A DNA stretch of 64,000 nucleotides from Nocardioides cremeus (GTDB lineage Bacteria; Actinomycetota; Actinomycetes; Propionibacteriales; Nocardioidaceae), in NCBI RefSeq assembly GCF_030518195.1, contig NZ_JAULSC010000012.1, positions 46,544 through 110,543 on the forward strand. The letters are read 5' to 3'. A program made the position numbers and the translations under genes. Of the stretch, positions 26,067-34,555 are shown piece by piece. The first letter of the stretch is position 1; every line of letters starts with the position of its first letter. The notes under the pieces are model-generated. The model ran no database searches. It had not been told where the DNA came from and worked only from the letters and a program-made list of their open reading frames with translations.

Positions 26067-27080
26067 CTACTCGACCGTCTCCTCCAGCGGTGCGAGGCGC
26101 TCCCGCGACATGCGGGCCCGCAGGCGCTGGACCAGCTCGAGGCGCGCCCGGGTCGTGGCCGACTGGGGGAAGACGGTGTCGAAGGCGGCGTTGACGGCGG
26201 CCCCGATGAGCACGGCCAGGGCGAGGAGGTAGAGCCACAGCAGCACCGCGATGGGCGCCGCCAGCGGTCCGTAGATCGACTGCGACTCGGCGGCGGTGAC
26301 GGTCAGCACCCAGCGCAGCAGGTAGGAGCCGCCGATCCAGGCCAGCAGCGAGAAGGTGGCTCCGGGCAGGTTGAAGCTCCAGTTGGTGCGCACCGGCACC
26401 GACAGGTGGTAGAGCGTGGCCAGGAAGCAGATGCACACCGCGACCACGACCGGCCAGTAGAAGGCCATCAGCATGTCGACCCGGTTGGGCAGCACCTGGC
26501 GCACCATGGTCGGCCCCGCCACGACCAGCGGCAGCGACACGACGCCGGTGATCATCGCCAGCACGTAGAGCACGAAGGACAGCGCCCGGGTCTTGACGAT
26601 GCCGCGGTGCCCACCGAGGCCGTGCATCACGGTGATGGTGTCGACGAAGACGTTCAGCGCCCGCGATCCCGACCAGAGGGCCAGCACGAAGCCCAGCGAG
26701 ATGACGTCGAAGCGGCCACCCTCGAGGACGTCGTCGATGGTCTTGGCGATGACGTCGTCGACGGCACGCTCGGTGAGCAGGCGCGAGGACACCTCGAGGA
26801 TGGCCCTGCGGACGTCCTCGACCTGCGCGGGGCTGAACTGGTCGGAGACGTAGCCGACGCCGCCGGCCAGCGCGAAGATCAGCGGCGGCACCGAGAGCAC
26901 CGCGAAGAACGCGGCCTCCGCCGCCAGGCCGGTGACCCGGTAGCGCAGGCACGAGCCCGCCGTGGTGACCACCAGCCGCCACAGCAGGTGCCCCACGCGT
27001 CGCGACCGGGCCTCGAGCCGCTCGCGCAGCAGTCCTGCCACCTCGCGCAGCTGGGAGGTTCCTCCGGTGCCCGAGGCCAT
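26067..27080 (-). CDS. YihY/BrkB family membrane protein
   Basis: A 337-residue inner-membrane protein with about six segments. Family features include the early AAFFAVLSVPPLIFALAGG, VLALWSGSRALNVFVDTI and the C-terminal YGPLAAPIAVLLWLYLLALA followed by AAVNAAFD. The molecular function of the family is not settled; older links to RNase BN were withdrawn. It is divergently transcribed from the acyl-CoA dehydrogenase gene with only 17 bp between starts. Confidence 0.9.
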   Translation of the reverse strand: MASGTGGTSQLREVAGLLRERLEARSRRVGHLLWRLVVTTAGSCLRYRVTGLAAEAAFFAVLSVPPLIFALAGGVGYVSDQFSPAQVEDVRRAILEVSSRLLTERAVDDVIAKTIDDVLEGGRFDVISLGFVLALWSGSRALNVFVDTITVMHGLGGHRGIVKTRALSFVLYVLAMITGVVSLPLVVAGPTMVRQVLPNRVDMLMAFYWPVVVAVCICFLATLYHLSVPVRTNWSFNLPGATFSLLAWIGGSYLLRWVLTVTAAESQSIYGPLAAPIAVLLWLYLLALAVLIGAAVNAAFDTVFPQSATTRARLELVQRLRARMSRERLAPLEETVE

Positions 27081-27097
27081 GGGCCTACGGTATCCGC

Positions 27098-28774
27098 ATG
27101 CAGACCTCCCACAGCGCTCGCGCGGACCTGCGCGTCGTGACCAACCAGGCTCCCCCGCTCGCCGGCCACAACGTGGTCACCGCCGACGCCGCCCTCACCG
27201 AGGGCGTGCTGCGCCACGGCACCCAGGAGACGCTCGACAGCATCGTCGACCTCGGCGCCGAGGCCGGCTCCGCCGAGGCCCGCGAGCACGGTCAGCTCGC
27301 CAACGAGCACCACCCCGAGCTGGTGGCCTACGACCGCTACGGCCACCGCGTCGACGAGGTGGCCTTCCACCCGTCGTGGCACTGGCTGATGGAGCGTGCG
27401 GTCGGGCACGGCCTGGCCGCGACCCCGTGGGAGGAGCAGGCCGCCGGCGAGCGCCACGCCCACCTGCGCCGCGCCGCCGGCTTCATGGCCTGGTCGCACA
27501 CCGAGCCCGGGCACGGCTGCCCGATCTCGATGACGTACGCCGCGGTGCCGGCACTGCGGGCCGACGAGGCCATCGCGAAGGAGTGGACGCCGCTGCTGGC
27601 CTCGCGCCGCTACGACCCCGGCGTGCGCAACCCGAGCGAGAAGCTCGGGGCGCTCGCGGGCATGGGGATGACCGAGAAGCAGGGCGGCTCCGACGTACGT
27701 GCCAACGTGACGCGGGCCCGGCCCTCGGAGGGTCTCGACGGCACCTACACGCTGCACGGGCACAAGTGGTTCACCTCGGCGCCGATGAACGACGTCTTCC
27801 TGGTGCTGGCCCAGACCGACGGCGGCGTGACCTGCTTCGTGGTGCCGCGGGTGCTGCCCGACGGCACCCGCAACCAGCTCGACGTCGTGCGGCTCAAGGA
27901 CAAGCTGGGCAACCGCTCGAACGCCTCCTCCGAGCTGGAGATGGACGGCACCGTCGCGGTGCGCCTGGGCGACGAGGGCCGCGGCGTGCGCACCATCATC
28001 GAGATGGTCGCCGCCACCCGGCTCGACTGCGTGCTCGGCTCGGCCTCGCTGATGCGCCGCGCGGTCTCGGAGGCCTCCTGGCACGTCACCCACCGCTCGG
28101 CCTTCGGCTCGCGGCTGGCCGACAAGCCGCTGATGCAGAACGTCGTCGCCGACCTGGCCGTCGAGTCGGAGGCCGCGACCGCGCTGGCGCTGCGCCTGGC
28201 CTCGGCCGTCGACGGGCTGGCCGACCCGCACGAGGCGGCGCTGCGCCGCATCGCGCTGCCGCTGGCGAAGTTCTGGGTCTGCAAGCGCACCCCGACGATG
28301 GTCGCCGAGGCGCTGGAGTGCCTGGGCGGCAACGGCTACGTCGAGGAGTCGGTGATGCCGCTGCTCTACCGCGAGGCGCCGCTGAACTCGGTGTGGGAGG
28401 GCTCGGGCAACGTCAACGCCCTCGACGTGCTGCGCGCGCTGGGCCGCGAGCCCGAGGTGCTCGACGCCTGGATCACCGAGGTCGGCCTGGCCCGCGGCGG
28501 CGACGCCCGCCTCGACCGCGCCGTCGAGGACACCCTGGCCATGATCGGCTCGCTGATGGGCGAGCCCGAGGCGATGGAGCGCAGCGCCCGCCGTCTGGCC
28601 TCGCGGATGGCCGCGGTCCTGCAGGGCTCGCTGCTGGTGCGCTTCGCCCCGCCCGAGGTGGCCGACATCTTCTGCGCCTCGCGGCTGAGCCCGTCGTACG
28701 ACGGCGTGCTGGGCGCGCTCGAGGGCGGCGACCTGCGCGCGGTCGTGGAGCGGACCACCCCCACCCTGCGCTGA
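27098..28774 (+). CDS. AidB-like acyl-CoA dehydrogenase
   Basis: A 558-residue flavoprotein of the acyl-CoA dehydrogenase superfamily. GMGMTEKQGGSDVRANVT matches the AidB branch, and ECLGGNGYVEESVMPLLYRE with LNSVWEGSGNV are the C-terminal signature blocks. Length is close to E. coli AidB (541), longer than standard dehydrogenases. AidB is part of the alkylation response in E. coli, but actinobacterial members may act on acyl-CoA, so the role is uncertain. It ends before an inverted-repeat region facing glyA. Confidence 0.9.
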   Translation: MQTSHSARADLRVVTNQAPPLAGHNVVTADAALTEGVLRHGTQETLDSIVDLGAEAGSAEAREHGQLANEHHPELVAYDRYGHRVDEVAFHPSWHWLMERAVGHGLAATPWEEQAAGERHAHLRRAAGFMAWSHTEPGHGCPISMTYAAVPALRADEAIAKEWTPLLASRRYDPGVRNPSEKLGALAGMGMTEKQGGSDVRANVTRARPSEGLDGTYTLHGHKWFTSAPMNDVFLVLAQTDGGVTCFVVPRVLPDGTRNQLDVVRLKDKLGNRSNASSELEMDGTVAVRLGDEGRGVRTIIEMVAATRLDCVLGSASLMRRAVSEASWHVTHRSAFGSRLADKPLMQNVVADLAVESEAATALALRLASAVDGLADPHEAALRRIALPLAKFWVCKRTPTMVAEALECLGGNGYVEESVMPLLYREAPLNSVWEGSGNVNALDVLRALGREPEVLDAWITEVGLARGGDARLDRAVEDTLAMIGSLMGEPEAMERSARRLASRMAAVLQGSLLVRFAPPEVADIFCASRLSPSYDGVLGALEGGDLRAVVERTTPTLR

Positions 28775-28785
28775 GCCGCCCGGGT

Positions 28786-28841
28786 CGAGTGATCCCTCAG
28801 GCACCTTCAGGGACGGCCCCGGAGCCCTGGGGGGTCACTCG
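28786..28841. terminator. Large hairpin between convergent genes
   Basis: CGAGTGATCCC (28786-28796) pairs with GGGGTCACTCG (28831-28841) with one mismatch, enclosing a GC-rich 34-nt loop with partial inner pairing. It lies 12 bp after the acyl-CoA dehydrogenase stop and faces glyA, so it could end transcription both ways. Confidence 0.65.
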
Positions 28842-28847
28842 AACGGG

Positions 28848-28867
28848 TTCCCCGGGTACCCGGGGAA
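28848..28867. terminator. Perfect 20-bp palindrome before the glyA 3' end
   Basis: TTCCCCGGGTACCCGGGGAA is its own reverse complement and lies 23 bp beyond the glyA stop codon, next to the larger hairpin. A terminator role for glyA is plausible; a protein-binding site cannot be excluded. Confidence 0.55.
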
Positions 28868-28889
28868 ACCGCACGCAGCTCAGGCCAGC

Positions 28890-30335
28890 TCAGACCAGCT
28901 CGAGGCCGGGGTAGAGCGGGTGCTTGTCGAGGATCTCGGCCGAGCGGGCCTTGACCTTGTCGGCGACGCCGTCGGCGAGCACGAAGGAGGCCTTCGACCG
29001 GCCGCCGGCCTTGGTGGTGCCGGGCTGGGTGTTGGAGAGCACCTCGACGATGAGGTCGGCGACGGTGTCGAACTCGTCGTGGCCGAAGCCGCGGGTGGTC
29101 AGCGCCGGGGTGCCCAGGCGGATGCCGGAGGTGTACCAGGCGCCGTTGGGGTCGGCGGGCACCGAGTTGCGGTTGGTGACCACGCCGGCCTCGAGCAGCG
29201 CCGACTCGGCCTGGCGACCGGTCAGGCCGTACTTGCTGACGTCGACGAGCACCAGGTGGTTGTCGGTGCCGCCGGTGACCAGGTCGCCGCCCCGGGTCAG
29301 GAAGCCCTCGGCCAGTGACTTGGCGTTGTCGGCGACCTGCTGGGCGTAGCCGCGGAAGGAGTCCTGGCGGGCCTCGGCGAAGGCGACGGCCTTGGCGGCC
29401 ATCACGTGCGAGAGAGGGCCGCCGAGGACCATCGGGCAGCCGCGGTCGACGCTCGGGGCGTACTCCTCGGTGGCCAGCACGAGGCCGCCGCGCGGACCGC
29501 GCAGCGACTTGTGGGTGGTGGAGGTGACGATGTGGGCGTGCGGGACCGGGTCCTCGTCGCCGGTGAAGACGTTGCCGGCCACCAGCCCGGCGAAGTGGGC
29601 CATGTCGACCATCAGGGTCGCGCCGACCTCGTCGGCGATCTCGCGCATCTTGGCGAAGTCGACGCGGCGGGGGTAGGCCGAGTAGCCCGCCACCAGCACC
29701 AGCGGCTTGAACTCGCGGGCCTTCGCGGCGACCTTGTCGTAGTCGAGCAGCCCCGTCTCGGGGTCGGTGCCGTACTGCTGCTGGTGGAACATCTTGCCGC
29801 TGATGTTGGGCCGGAAGCCGTGGGTCAGGTGGCCGCCGGCGTCGAGGCTCATGCCGAGCAGGCGCTGGTTGCCCAGCTCGCGGCGCAGCTCCTCCCAGTC
29901 GGCGTCGGTGAGCTCGTTGACGTTCTTCGCCTGCGCCTTCTCGAGCCAGGGACCCTCGACGCGGTGCGCCAGGATCGACCAGAACGCCACCAGGTTGGCG
30001 TCGATGCCCGAGTGCGGCTGCACGTAGGCGTACTCGGCGCCGAACAGCTCGCGGGCGTGCTCGGCGGCGATCGACTCGACGGTGTCGACGTTCTGGCAGC
30101 CGGCGTAGAAGCGGTGACCGACGGTGCCCTCGGCGTACTTGTCGCTGAACCAGGTGCCCATCGTCATCAGCACGGCCGGCGAGGCGTAGTTCTCGCTGGC
30201 GATGAGCTTGAGCGAGGCACGCTGGTCGGCGAGCTCGGCGCGGGTCGCCTCGGCGATCCGCGGCTCCACCGAGGCGATGACCTCGAGTGCCTGGGAGTAG
30301 GCGCTGCTGGACAGGCGGGACAGGTCGTCGGTCAT
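28890..30335 (-). CDS. glyA: Serine hydroxymethyltransferase
   Basis: PLP enzyme converting serine and tetrahydrofolate to glycine and methylene-tetrahydrofolate. Signature blocks are [39 protein letters not shown] and the PLP lysine in [12 protein letters not shown]. At 481 residues it is longer than the usual ~420 because of an insertion around residues 125-165 ([19 protein letters not shown]); such long forms occur in actinobacteria, often beside a shorter one elsewhere. It starts divergently from the sulfur operon. Confidence 0.96.
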   Translation of the reverse strand: MTDDLSRLSSSAYSQALEVIASVEPRIAEATRAELADQRASLKLIASENYASPAVLMTMGTWFSDKYAEGTVGHRFYAGCQNVDTVESIAAEHARELFGAEYAYVQPHSGIDANLVAFWSILAHRVEGPWLEKAQAKNVNELTDADWEELRRELGNQRLLGMSLDAGGHLTHGFRPNISGKMFHQQQYGTDPETGLLDYDKVAAKAREFKPLVLVAGYSAYPRRVDFAKMREIADEVGATLMVDMAHFAGLVAGNVFTGDEDPVPHAHIVTSTTHKSLRGPRGGLVLATEEYAPSVDRGCPMVLGGPLSHVMAAKAVAFAEARQDSFRGYAQQVADNAKSLAEGFLTRGGDLVTGGTDNHLVLVDVSKYGLTGRQAESALLEAGVVTNRNSVPADPNGAWYTSGIRLGTPALTTRGFGHDEFDTVADLIVEVLSNTQPGTTKAGGRSKASFVLADGVADKVKARSAEILDKHPLYPGLELV

Positions 30336-30475
30336 GGGCCCAGCCTACGCAGCGCCGTGCCCGGGCCGTCCCGTGGCGGCGGAGTACGCCGGCGAGCAGC
30401 GGTGTGACGTGCGCCGCACTCGCAGCGTCGTGGAGCGCTGCCTGGGGCCGCGCTTCTCACATCGTGGGATGCTTG

Positions 30476-30490
30476 TCTCAGTGCATGAGA
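30476..30490. promoter_or_regulatory. Candidate operator dyad in the sulfur operon upstream region
   Basis: TCTCA-GTGCA-TGAGA is a 5-bp inverted repeat with a 5-nt spacer, 45 bp upstream of the leader peptide start and within the divergent glyA/sulfur region. It may bind a sulfur or methionine regulator; I cannot assign one. Confidence 0.4.
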
Positions 30491-30534
30491 TCTCGGCTTG
30501 TGGGCAGCACGTCCAGAAGTTGAGACTCCTTCCC

Positions 30535-30624
30535 ATGAGCCTCGCCGTGACCCACGTCCACCTGGTGGTCCGCCGCCACGTGGACCTCGGGCGCACCCGC
30601 AGCTCGATGTGTCGACCTTCCTGA
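30535..30624 (+). CDS. Cysteine-operon leader peptide
   Basis: A 29-residue peptide containing HVHLVVRRHVDLGRTRSS followed by Met-Cys-Arg. The RRHVDL...R..S..CR pattern is one I recognise from putative leader peptides upstream of actinobacterial sulfur genes. It ends 49 bp before the sulfite reductase start. Ribosome stalling at the single Cys codon when cysteinyl-tRNA is scarce would be the expected control, but no clear attenuator hairpin was found. The ribosome site is weak. Confidence 0.7.
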   Translation: MSLAVTHVHLVVRRHVDLGRTRSSMCRPS

Positions 30625-30673
30625 GCCGCCCCACTCCCGCGCTCTCCTGCGCACCGCTCTCGAAGGACACCCG

Positions 30674-32380
30674 ATGACCGAGCTCCTCACTCCCCCGTCC
30701 GCTCCTGCCCGCCCCCGCGCCAAGCGCGGCGAGGGCCAGTGGGCGTTGGGCTACCGCGAGCCGCTGAACAAGAACGAGCAGGCCAAGAAGGACGACAACC
30801 CGCTCAACGTGCGGGCCCGCATCCTGCACACCTACTCGCGCCGCGGCTTCGACTCGATCGACCCCGCCGACCTGCGCGGCCGCTTCCGCTGGATGGGCCT
30901 CTACACCCAGCGCGCGCCCGGCTTCGACGGCGGCAAGACCGCGATGCTGTCGGAGGAGGAGCTCGACGACCGCTTCTTCATGATGCGGGTGCGCACCGAC
31001 GGCACCCTGCTCGACGCCGCGGCCGTGCGGGCCCTGGGCAGCGTCGGTGTCGACTTCGCCCGCGACACCGCCGACGTCACGGACCGCCAGAACATCCAGT
31101 ACCACTGGATCCGCATCGAGGACGTCCCGCAGGTCTGGGAGCGCCTCGAGGCCGCGGGCCTGTCCACCCTCGAGGCGTGCGGCGACTCGCCGCGTCCCTT
31201 CCTGGGCTCGCCCCTGGCCGGCGTGGCCGCCGACGAGATCATCGACGGCACCGCGGCGCTCGAGGAGATCAACCGCCGCTACATCGGCGATCCCGAGTAC
31301 GCCAACCTGCCGCGCAAGTTCAAGACCGCGCTCACCGGCCACCCCTCGCACGACGTCTCCCCCGAGACCAACGACATCGCCTTCGTCGGCACGGTGCACC
31401 CCGAGCACGGCCCCGGCTTCGACCTGTGGGTCGGCGGCGGTCTCTCGACCAACCCGATGCTGGCCCAGAAGCTCGGCGTGTGGATCCCGCTCGACGAGGT
31501 CGCCGACGCGTGGGCCGGGGTCGCCGCGGTCTTCCGCGACTACGGCTACCGCCGGCTGCGCTCGCGGGCCCGGCTGAAGTTCCTGGTCGCCGACTGGGGC
31601 GTCGAGAAGTTCCGCGAGGTGCTCGAGCAGGAGTACCTGCACCGCCGCCTCGTCGACTGCGAGTCCCCGGTCTCCCCGCGCGCCCACCGCGACCACATCG
31701 GCGTCCACGACCAGGTCGACGGGCTCAAGTACGTCGGCGTGGCCCCCGTGGTCGGCCGGATCTCGGGCACCACGCTGCTCGGCCTGGCCGACGTGATCGA
31801 GGAGTTCGGCCTTGCCGGCGCCCGGCTGACGGCGTACCAGAAGATCGTGCTGCTGGGCGCCGACCCGGCGCGCATCGAGGACCTCGTGGCCCGCCTCGAC
31901 TCCATCGGCCTGTCCGCCCGGCCCTCGGGGTGGCGGCAGAACACGATGGCCTGCACCGGCATCGAGTTCTGCAAGCTGGCCATCGTCGACACCAAGAACC
32001 GCGCCCGCGACCTCGTCGCCGAGCTCGAGCAGCGCCTGCCCGACCTCGACGTGCCGGTCAGCGTCAACGTCAACGGCTGCCCCAACGCCTGCGCGCGCAC
32101 CCAGGTCGCCGACATCGGCCTCAAGGGCCAGCTGGTGACCCACGAGGGCAGCCAGGTCGAGGGCTTCCAGGTGCACCTGGGCGGCGCGACCGGGCTGGGC
32201 GCCAACTTCGGGCGCAAGCTGCGCGCCCACAAGGTCACCAGCGCCGGCCTGGGCGACTACGTCGTCGCGGTCGTCTCGCACTACCTGGCCGACCGCACCG
32301 GCCCCGAGGAGCCCTTCGCCGACTGGGTGGCGCGTGCCGACGAGGCCCTGCTGCGCGGCGAGGCGCAGGTGCCGGCATGA
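30674..32380 (+). CDS. sir: Ferredoxin-dependent sulfite (nitrite) reductase
   Basis: A 568-residue siroheme and [4Fe-4S] enzyme reducing sulfite to sulfide. Cluster/siroheme cysteines are Cys427, Cys433 (CTGIEFC), Cys469 and Cys473 (CPNAC); siroheme-binding TDRQNIQYHWI and two ferredoxin-like repeats are present. Assimilatory sulfite reduction is favoured over nitrite because APS reductase and a siroheme chelatase follow, as in mycobacterial nirA-cysH-che1. GAAGGA lies six bases before the ATG. ATGA overlap with the next gene. Confidence 0.94.
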   Translation: MTELLTPPSAPARPRAKRGEGQWALGYREPLNKNEQAKKDDNPLNVRARILHTYSRRGFDSIDPADLRGRFRWMGLYTQRAPGFDGGKTAMLSEEELDDRFFMMRVRTDGTLLDAAAVRALGSVGVDFARDTADVTDRQNIQYHWIRIEDVPQVWERLEAAGLSTLEACGDSPRPFLGSPLAGVAADEIIDGTAALEEINRRYIGDPEYANLPRKFKTALTGHPSHDVSPETNDIAFVGTVHPEHGPGFDLWVGGGLSTNPMLAQKLGVWIPLDEVADAWAGVAAVFRDYGYRRLRSRARLKFLVADWGVEKFREVLEQEYLHRRLVDCESPVSPRAHRDHIGVHDQVDGLKYVGVAPVVGRISGTTLLGLADVIEEFGLAGARLTAYQKIVLLGADPARIEDLVARLDSIGLSARPSGWRQNTMACTGIEFCKLAIVDTKNRARDLVAELEQRLPDLDVPVSVNVNGCPNACARTQVADIGLKGQLVTHEGSQVEGFQVHLGGATGLGANFGRKLRAHKVTSAGLGDYVVAVVSHYLADRTGPEEPFADWVARADEALLRGEAQVPA

Positions 32381-32574
32381 GCGAGCGCGCGGTGCCCTAC
32401 CAGTGCCCCTACTGCGGCGACGACGACCTGCGCCCGCACGAGGTGGTCGACGCCGACGGCGAGGTCAGCTCGCCGCACGGCCAGTGGGCCTGCCGCTCGT
32501 GCCTGCGTGCCTTCTCGCTGAAGATGCTGGGCCAGCTGCGCCCCGGCGCGGCGGCCGACGGCGGCCCGGCGTGA
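32377..32574 (+). CDS. Small zinc-ribbon protein in the sulfur operon
   Basis: A 65-residue protein with two Cys pairs, C10-P-Y-C13 and C39-R-S-C42, a compact zinc-ribbon arrangement, followed by LRAFSLKMLGQLRP. It is translationally coupled on both sides (ATGA with the sulfite reductase, GTGA with cysH), so it is made in step with them. Similar small genes appear at this place in other actinobacteria from memory. It may help iron-sulfur or siroheme insertion, or protein contact; this is inference. Confidence 0.8.
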   Translation: MSERAVPYQCPYCGDDDLRPHEVVDADGEVSSPHGQWACRSCLRAFSLKMLGQLRPGAAADGGPA

Positions 32575-33317
32575 GCACCGCGACCACGCGCGCCGCGCGG
32601 GCCAACCGGGCCACCAGCACCGAGGGGCGCAGCCCCGAGGAGCTGCGCGAGATCGTGTCGCACTGGGGCGCCGAGCTCGAGCTGGCGCCCGCCGAGACCA
32701 TCATCGAGTGGGCCGCGGCCACCTTCGGCGACCGCTTCGCGATCACCTCCTCGATGGGCGACGCTGTGCTGGCCCACCTGGCCTCGAGGGTCGTGCCCGG
32801 CATCGACGTGGTCTTTCTCGACACCGGCTACCACTTCGTCGAGACCATCGGCACCCGCGACGCCGTCGAGGCGACCCTCGACGTCACGCTGCGCACGGTG
32901 CGGCCCGAGCTCAGCGTCGCCGAGCAGGACGCCCAGCACGGCCCCGACCTCTACCGCACCGACCCCGACCGCTGCTGCGCGATGCGCAAGGTCGAGCCGC
33001 TGCGCCGCACGCTCGCGTCGTACGACGCGTGGGCGACGGGGCTGCGCCGCGCCGAGACCCACGACCGCGTCATCGCCCCCGTCATCGGCTGGGACGCGCG
33101 CAAGCAGAAGGTCAAGGTCTCCCCCATCGCCCGGTGGTCCGACGAGCAGGTCGAGACCTACATCGCCGAGCACGGGGTGCTGGTCAACCCGTTGGTCCAC
33201 GACGGCTACCCCTCCATCGGCTGCTGGCCCTGCACCCGCCGGGTCGCCCCCGGCGACGACGCCCGCAGCGGCCGGTGGGCCGGCACCACCAAGACCGAGT
33301 GCGGGATCCACGCATGA
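32571..33317 (+). CDS. cysH: Adenylylsulfate (APS) reductase, CysH
   Basis: 248 residues. It reduces APS to sulfite with thioredoxin. The [4Fe-4S] cysteines that mark APS rather than PAPS reductases are all present: Cys135-Cys136 (RCCAMRK) and Cys218-x2-Cys221 (GCWPC). The catalytic Cys244 lies in the C-terminal ECGIH. The PP-loop region is TSSMGDAVL. GTG start overlaps the zinc-ribbon stop. No cysD/cysN genes follow, so sulfate activation is encoded elsewhere. Confidence 0.95.
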   Translation: MSTATTRAARANRATSTEGRSPEELREIVSHWGAELELAPAETIIEWAAATFGDRFAITSSMGDAVLAHLASRVVPGIDVVFLDTGYHFVETIGTRDAVEATLDVTLRTVRPELSVAEQDAQHGPDLYRTDPDRCCAMRKVEPLRRTLASYDAWATGLRRAETHDRVIAPVIGWDARKQKVKVSPIARWSDEQVETYIAEHGVLVNPLVHDGYPSIGCWPCTRRVAPGDDARSGRWAGTTKTECGIHA

Positions 33318-33372
33318 GCCCCGCCCACCCCACCTGCCCCATCATCCAGCACGACCCGAGGAGGTCCCTCTC

Positions 33373-34116
33373 ATGACCGCTCCCGCCCTGGTGGCCCTGG
33401 CCCACGGCAGCCGCGACCCGCGCTCCGCCGAGACCATCGGCGCCCTCGTCGACGAGGTCCGCGCCACCCGCCCCGACCTGCGCATCGAGAAGGCCTTCCT
33501 CGAGCTGGCCAAGCCGTCCTTCCAGACCGTCGTCGACCGGCTGGTGCGCGCCGGGCACGACGAGATCGTCGTCGTCCCGCTGCTGCTCACCGAGGCCTAC
33601 CACGCCAAGGTCGACGTGCCGGCGGTCATCGCGGCCGCCACCGAGCGGCACCCCGACCTGAAGATCCGAGCCACGAAGGTGCTGGGGCTGGAGAACTCGT
33701 TCCTGGAGGTGCTCGACGTGCGGATGCGCGAGGCCCTGCAGCGCTCGCGGGTGCGCGAGCTCGACGCCCTGGTGCTGGTCGCCGCCGGCTCGAGCGACGC
33801 GCTGGCCAACCAGAGCGTGGCCCGGATGGCGCGGCTGTGGGGCGCCCACCACAAGCTGCCGGTCACCGCCGCCTTCGCCTCGGCCGCCCCGCCGGCCGCC
33901 GGTGAGGCGGTGCGCGCCTTCCGCGCCGAGGGCCGGCGCCACATCGCGGTGGCCTCGCTCTTCCTGGCTCCCGGCTTCCTGCCCGACCGGGCCGCCGAGC
34001 TCTCCCTCGAGGCCGGCGCCATCGCGGTCTCCGAGTCGCTGGGGGCGCACCCCGAGATCGCCCGCGCCGTGCTGGCCCGCTACGCGGTCGGCGCGGTCGA
34101 GCTCGTGCCGGTCTGA
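33373..34116 (+). CDS. Sirohydrochlorin ferrochelatase/cobaltochelatase (SirB/CbiX)
   Basis: 247 residues with two related CbiX-type halves. The first starts LVALAHGSRDPRS with the metal-binding His, and later VVVPLLLTEAYHAKVDVP; the second contains LVLVAAGSSDALAN and VASLFLAPGFLPDRA. It inserts iron into sirohydrochlorin to make siroheme for the sulfite reductase encoded three genes upstream. The GAGGAGG site precedes the ATG. Cobalt insertion for cobalamin is a lesser alternative. Followed by a strong terminator. Confidence 0.92.
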   Translation: MTAPALVALAHGSRDPRSAETIGALVDEVRATRPDLRIEKAFLELAKPSFQTVVDRLVRAGHDEIVVVPLLLTEAYHAKVDVPAVIAAATERHPDLKIRATKVLGLENSFLEVLDVRMREALQRSRVRELDALVLVAAGSSDALANQSVARMARLWGAHHKLPVTAAFASAAPPAAGEAVRAFRAEGRRHIAVASLFLAPGFLPDRAAELSLEAGAIAVSESLGAHPEIARAVLARYAVGAVELVPV

Positions 34117-34121
34117 CCCGC

Positions 34122-34147
34122 CCGGTCGCCCCCTCCGGGGCGACCGG
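34122..34147. terminator. Bidirectional terminator hairpin
   Basis: CCGGTCGCCCC (34122-34132) and GGGGCGACCGG (34137-34147) form a perfect 11-bp stem with a CTCC loop, exactly filling the gap between the convergent sulfur operon and DUF3037 gene. Confidence 0.88.
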
Positions 34148-34555
34148 TCAGAGGACCAGGCGCTCCAGCAGGTGCTCGAGCTGGCGGGCCGGGTCACGGG
34201 TCAGGCCGCCGTGGACCGGACCGGGCTGCAGCACGGTGCTGCGGGGCGCCTTGAGGAAGCCGAAGCGCTGGCTCAACGGGTGGCCCGCTGCCGCGCTGAC
34301 GGCGGCGTCGCCGGCGCACACCGCGCGCACCACCTCGAGCGCCTCGCAGACCCGGTCGAGGTCGAGGGCGGGGTCGAGCACCCCCAGCCGGTCGCGGTCG
34401 ACGTGCCAGGCGGCATCGAGGTAGTCGTGGGCCTGGGCGTAGACGACCACGCCGACGTTGAGGAACTCCTCGCGGTCGACACGAGGCACGCAGCGCAGGG
34501 CGACGTACTGGTAGGCGACGGGGCTCGGCTGGTTCCCGGGGCTGACAGCGCTCAT
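34148..34555 (-). CDS. DUF3037 family protein
   Basis: A 135-residue protein with the DUF3037 opening YQYVALRCVPRVDREEFLNV, then VVVYAQAHDYLDAAW and a C-terminal FGFLKAPRSTVLQPGPVH. The biochemical function is unknown. It overlaps the HipA-like kinase gene by four bases (ATGA). DUF3037 genes next to HipA-like genes are a recurring pair in bacteria, which suggests a partner or substrate relation. Confidence 0.85.
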   Translation of the reverse strand: MSAVSPGNQPSPVAYQYVALRCVPRVDREEFLNVGVVVYAQAHDYLDAAWHVDRDRLGVLDPALDLDRVCEALEVVRAVCAGDAAVSAAAGHPLSQRFGFLKAPRSTVLQPGPVHGGLTRDPARQLEHLLERLVL

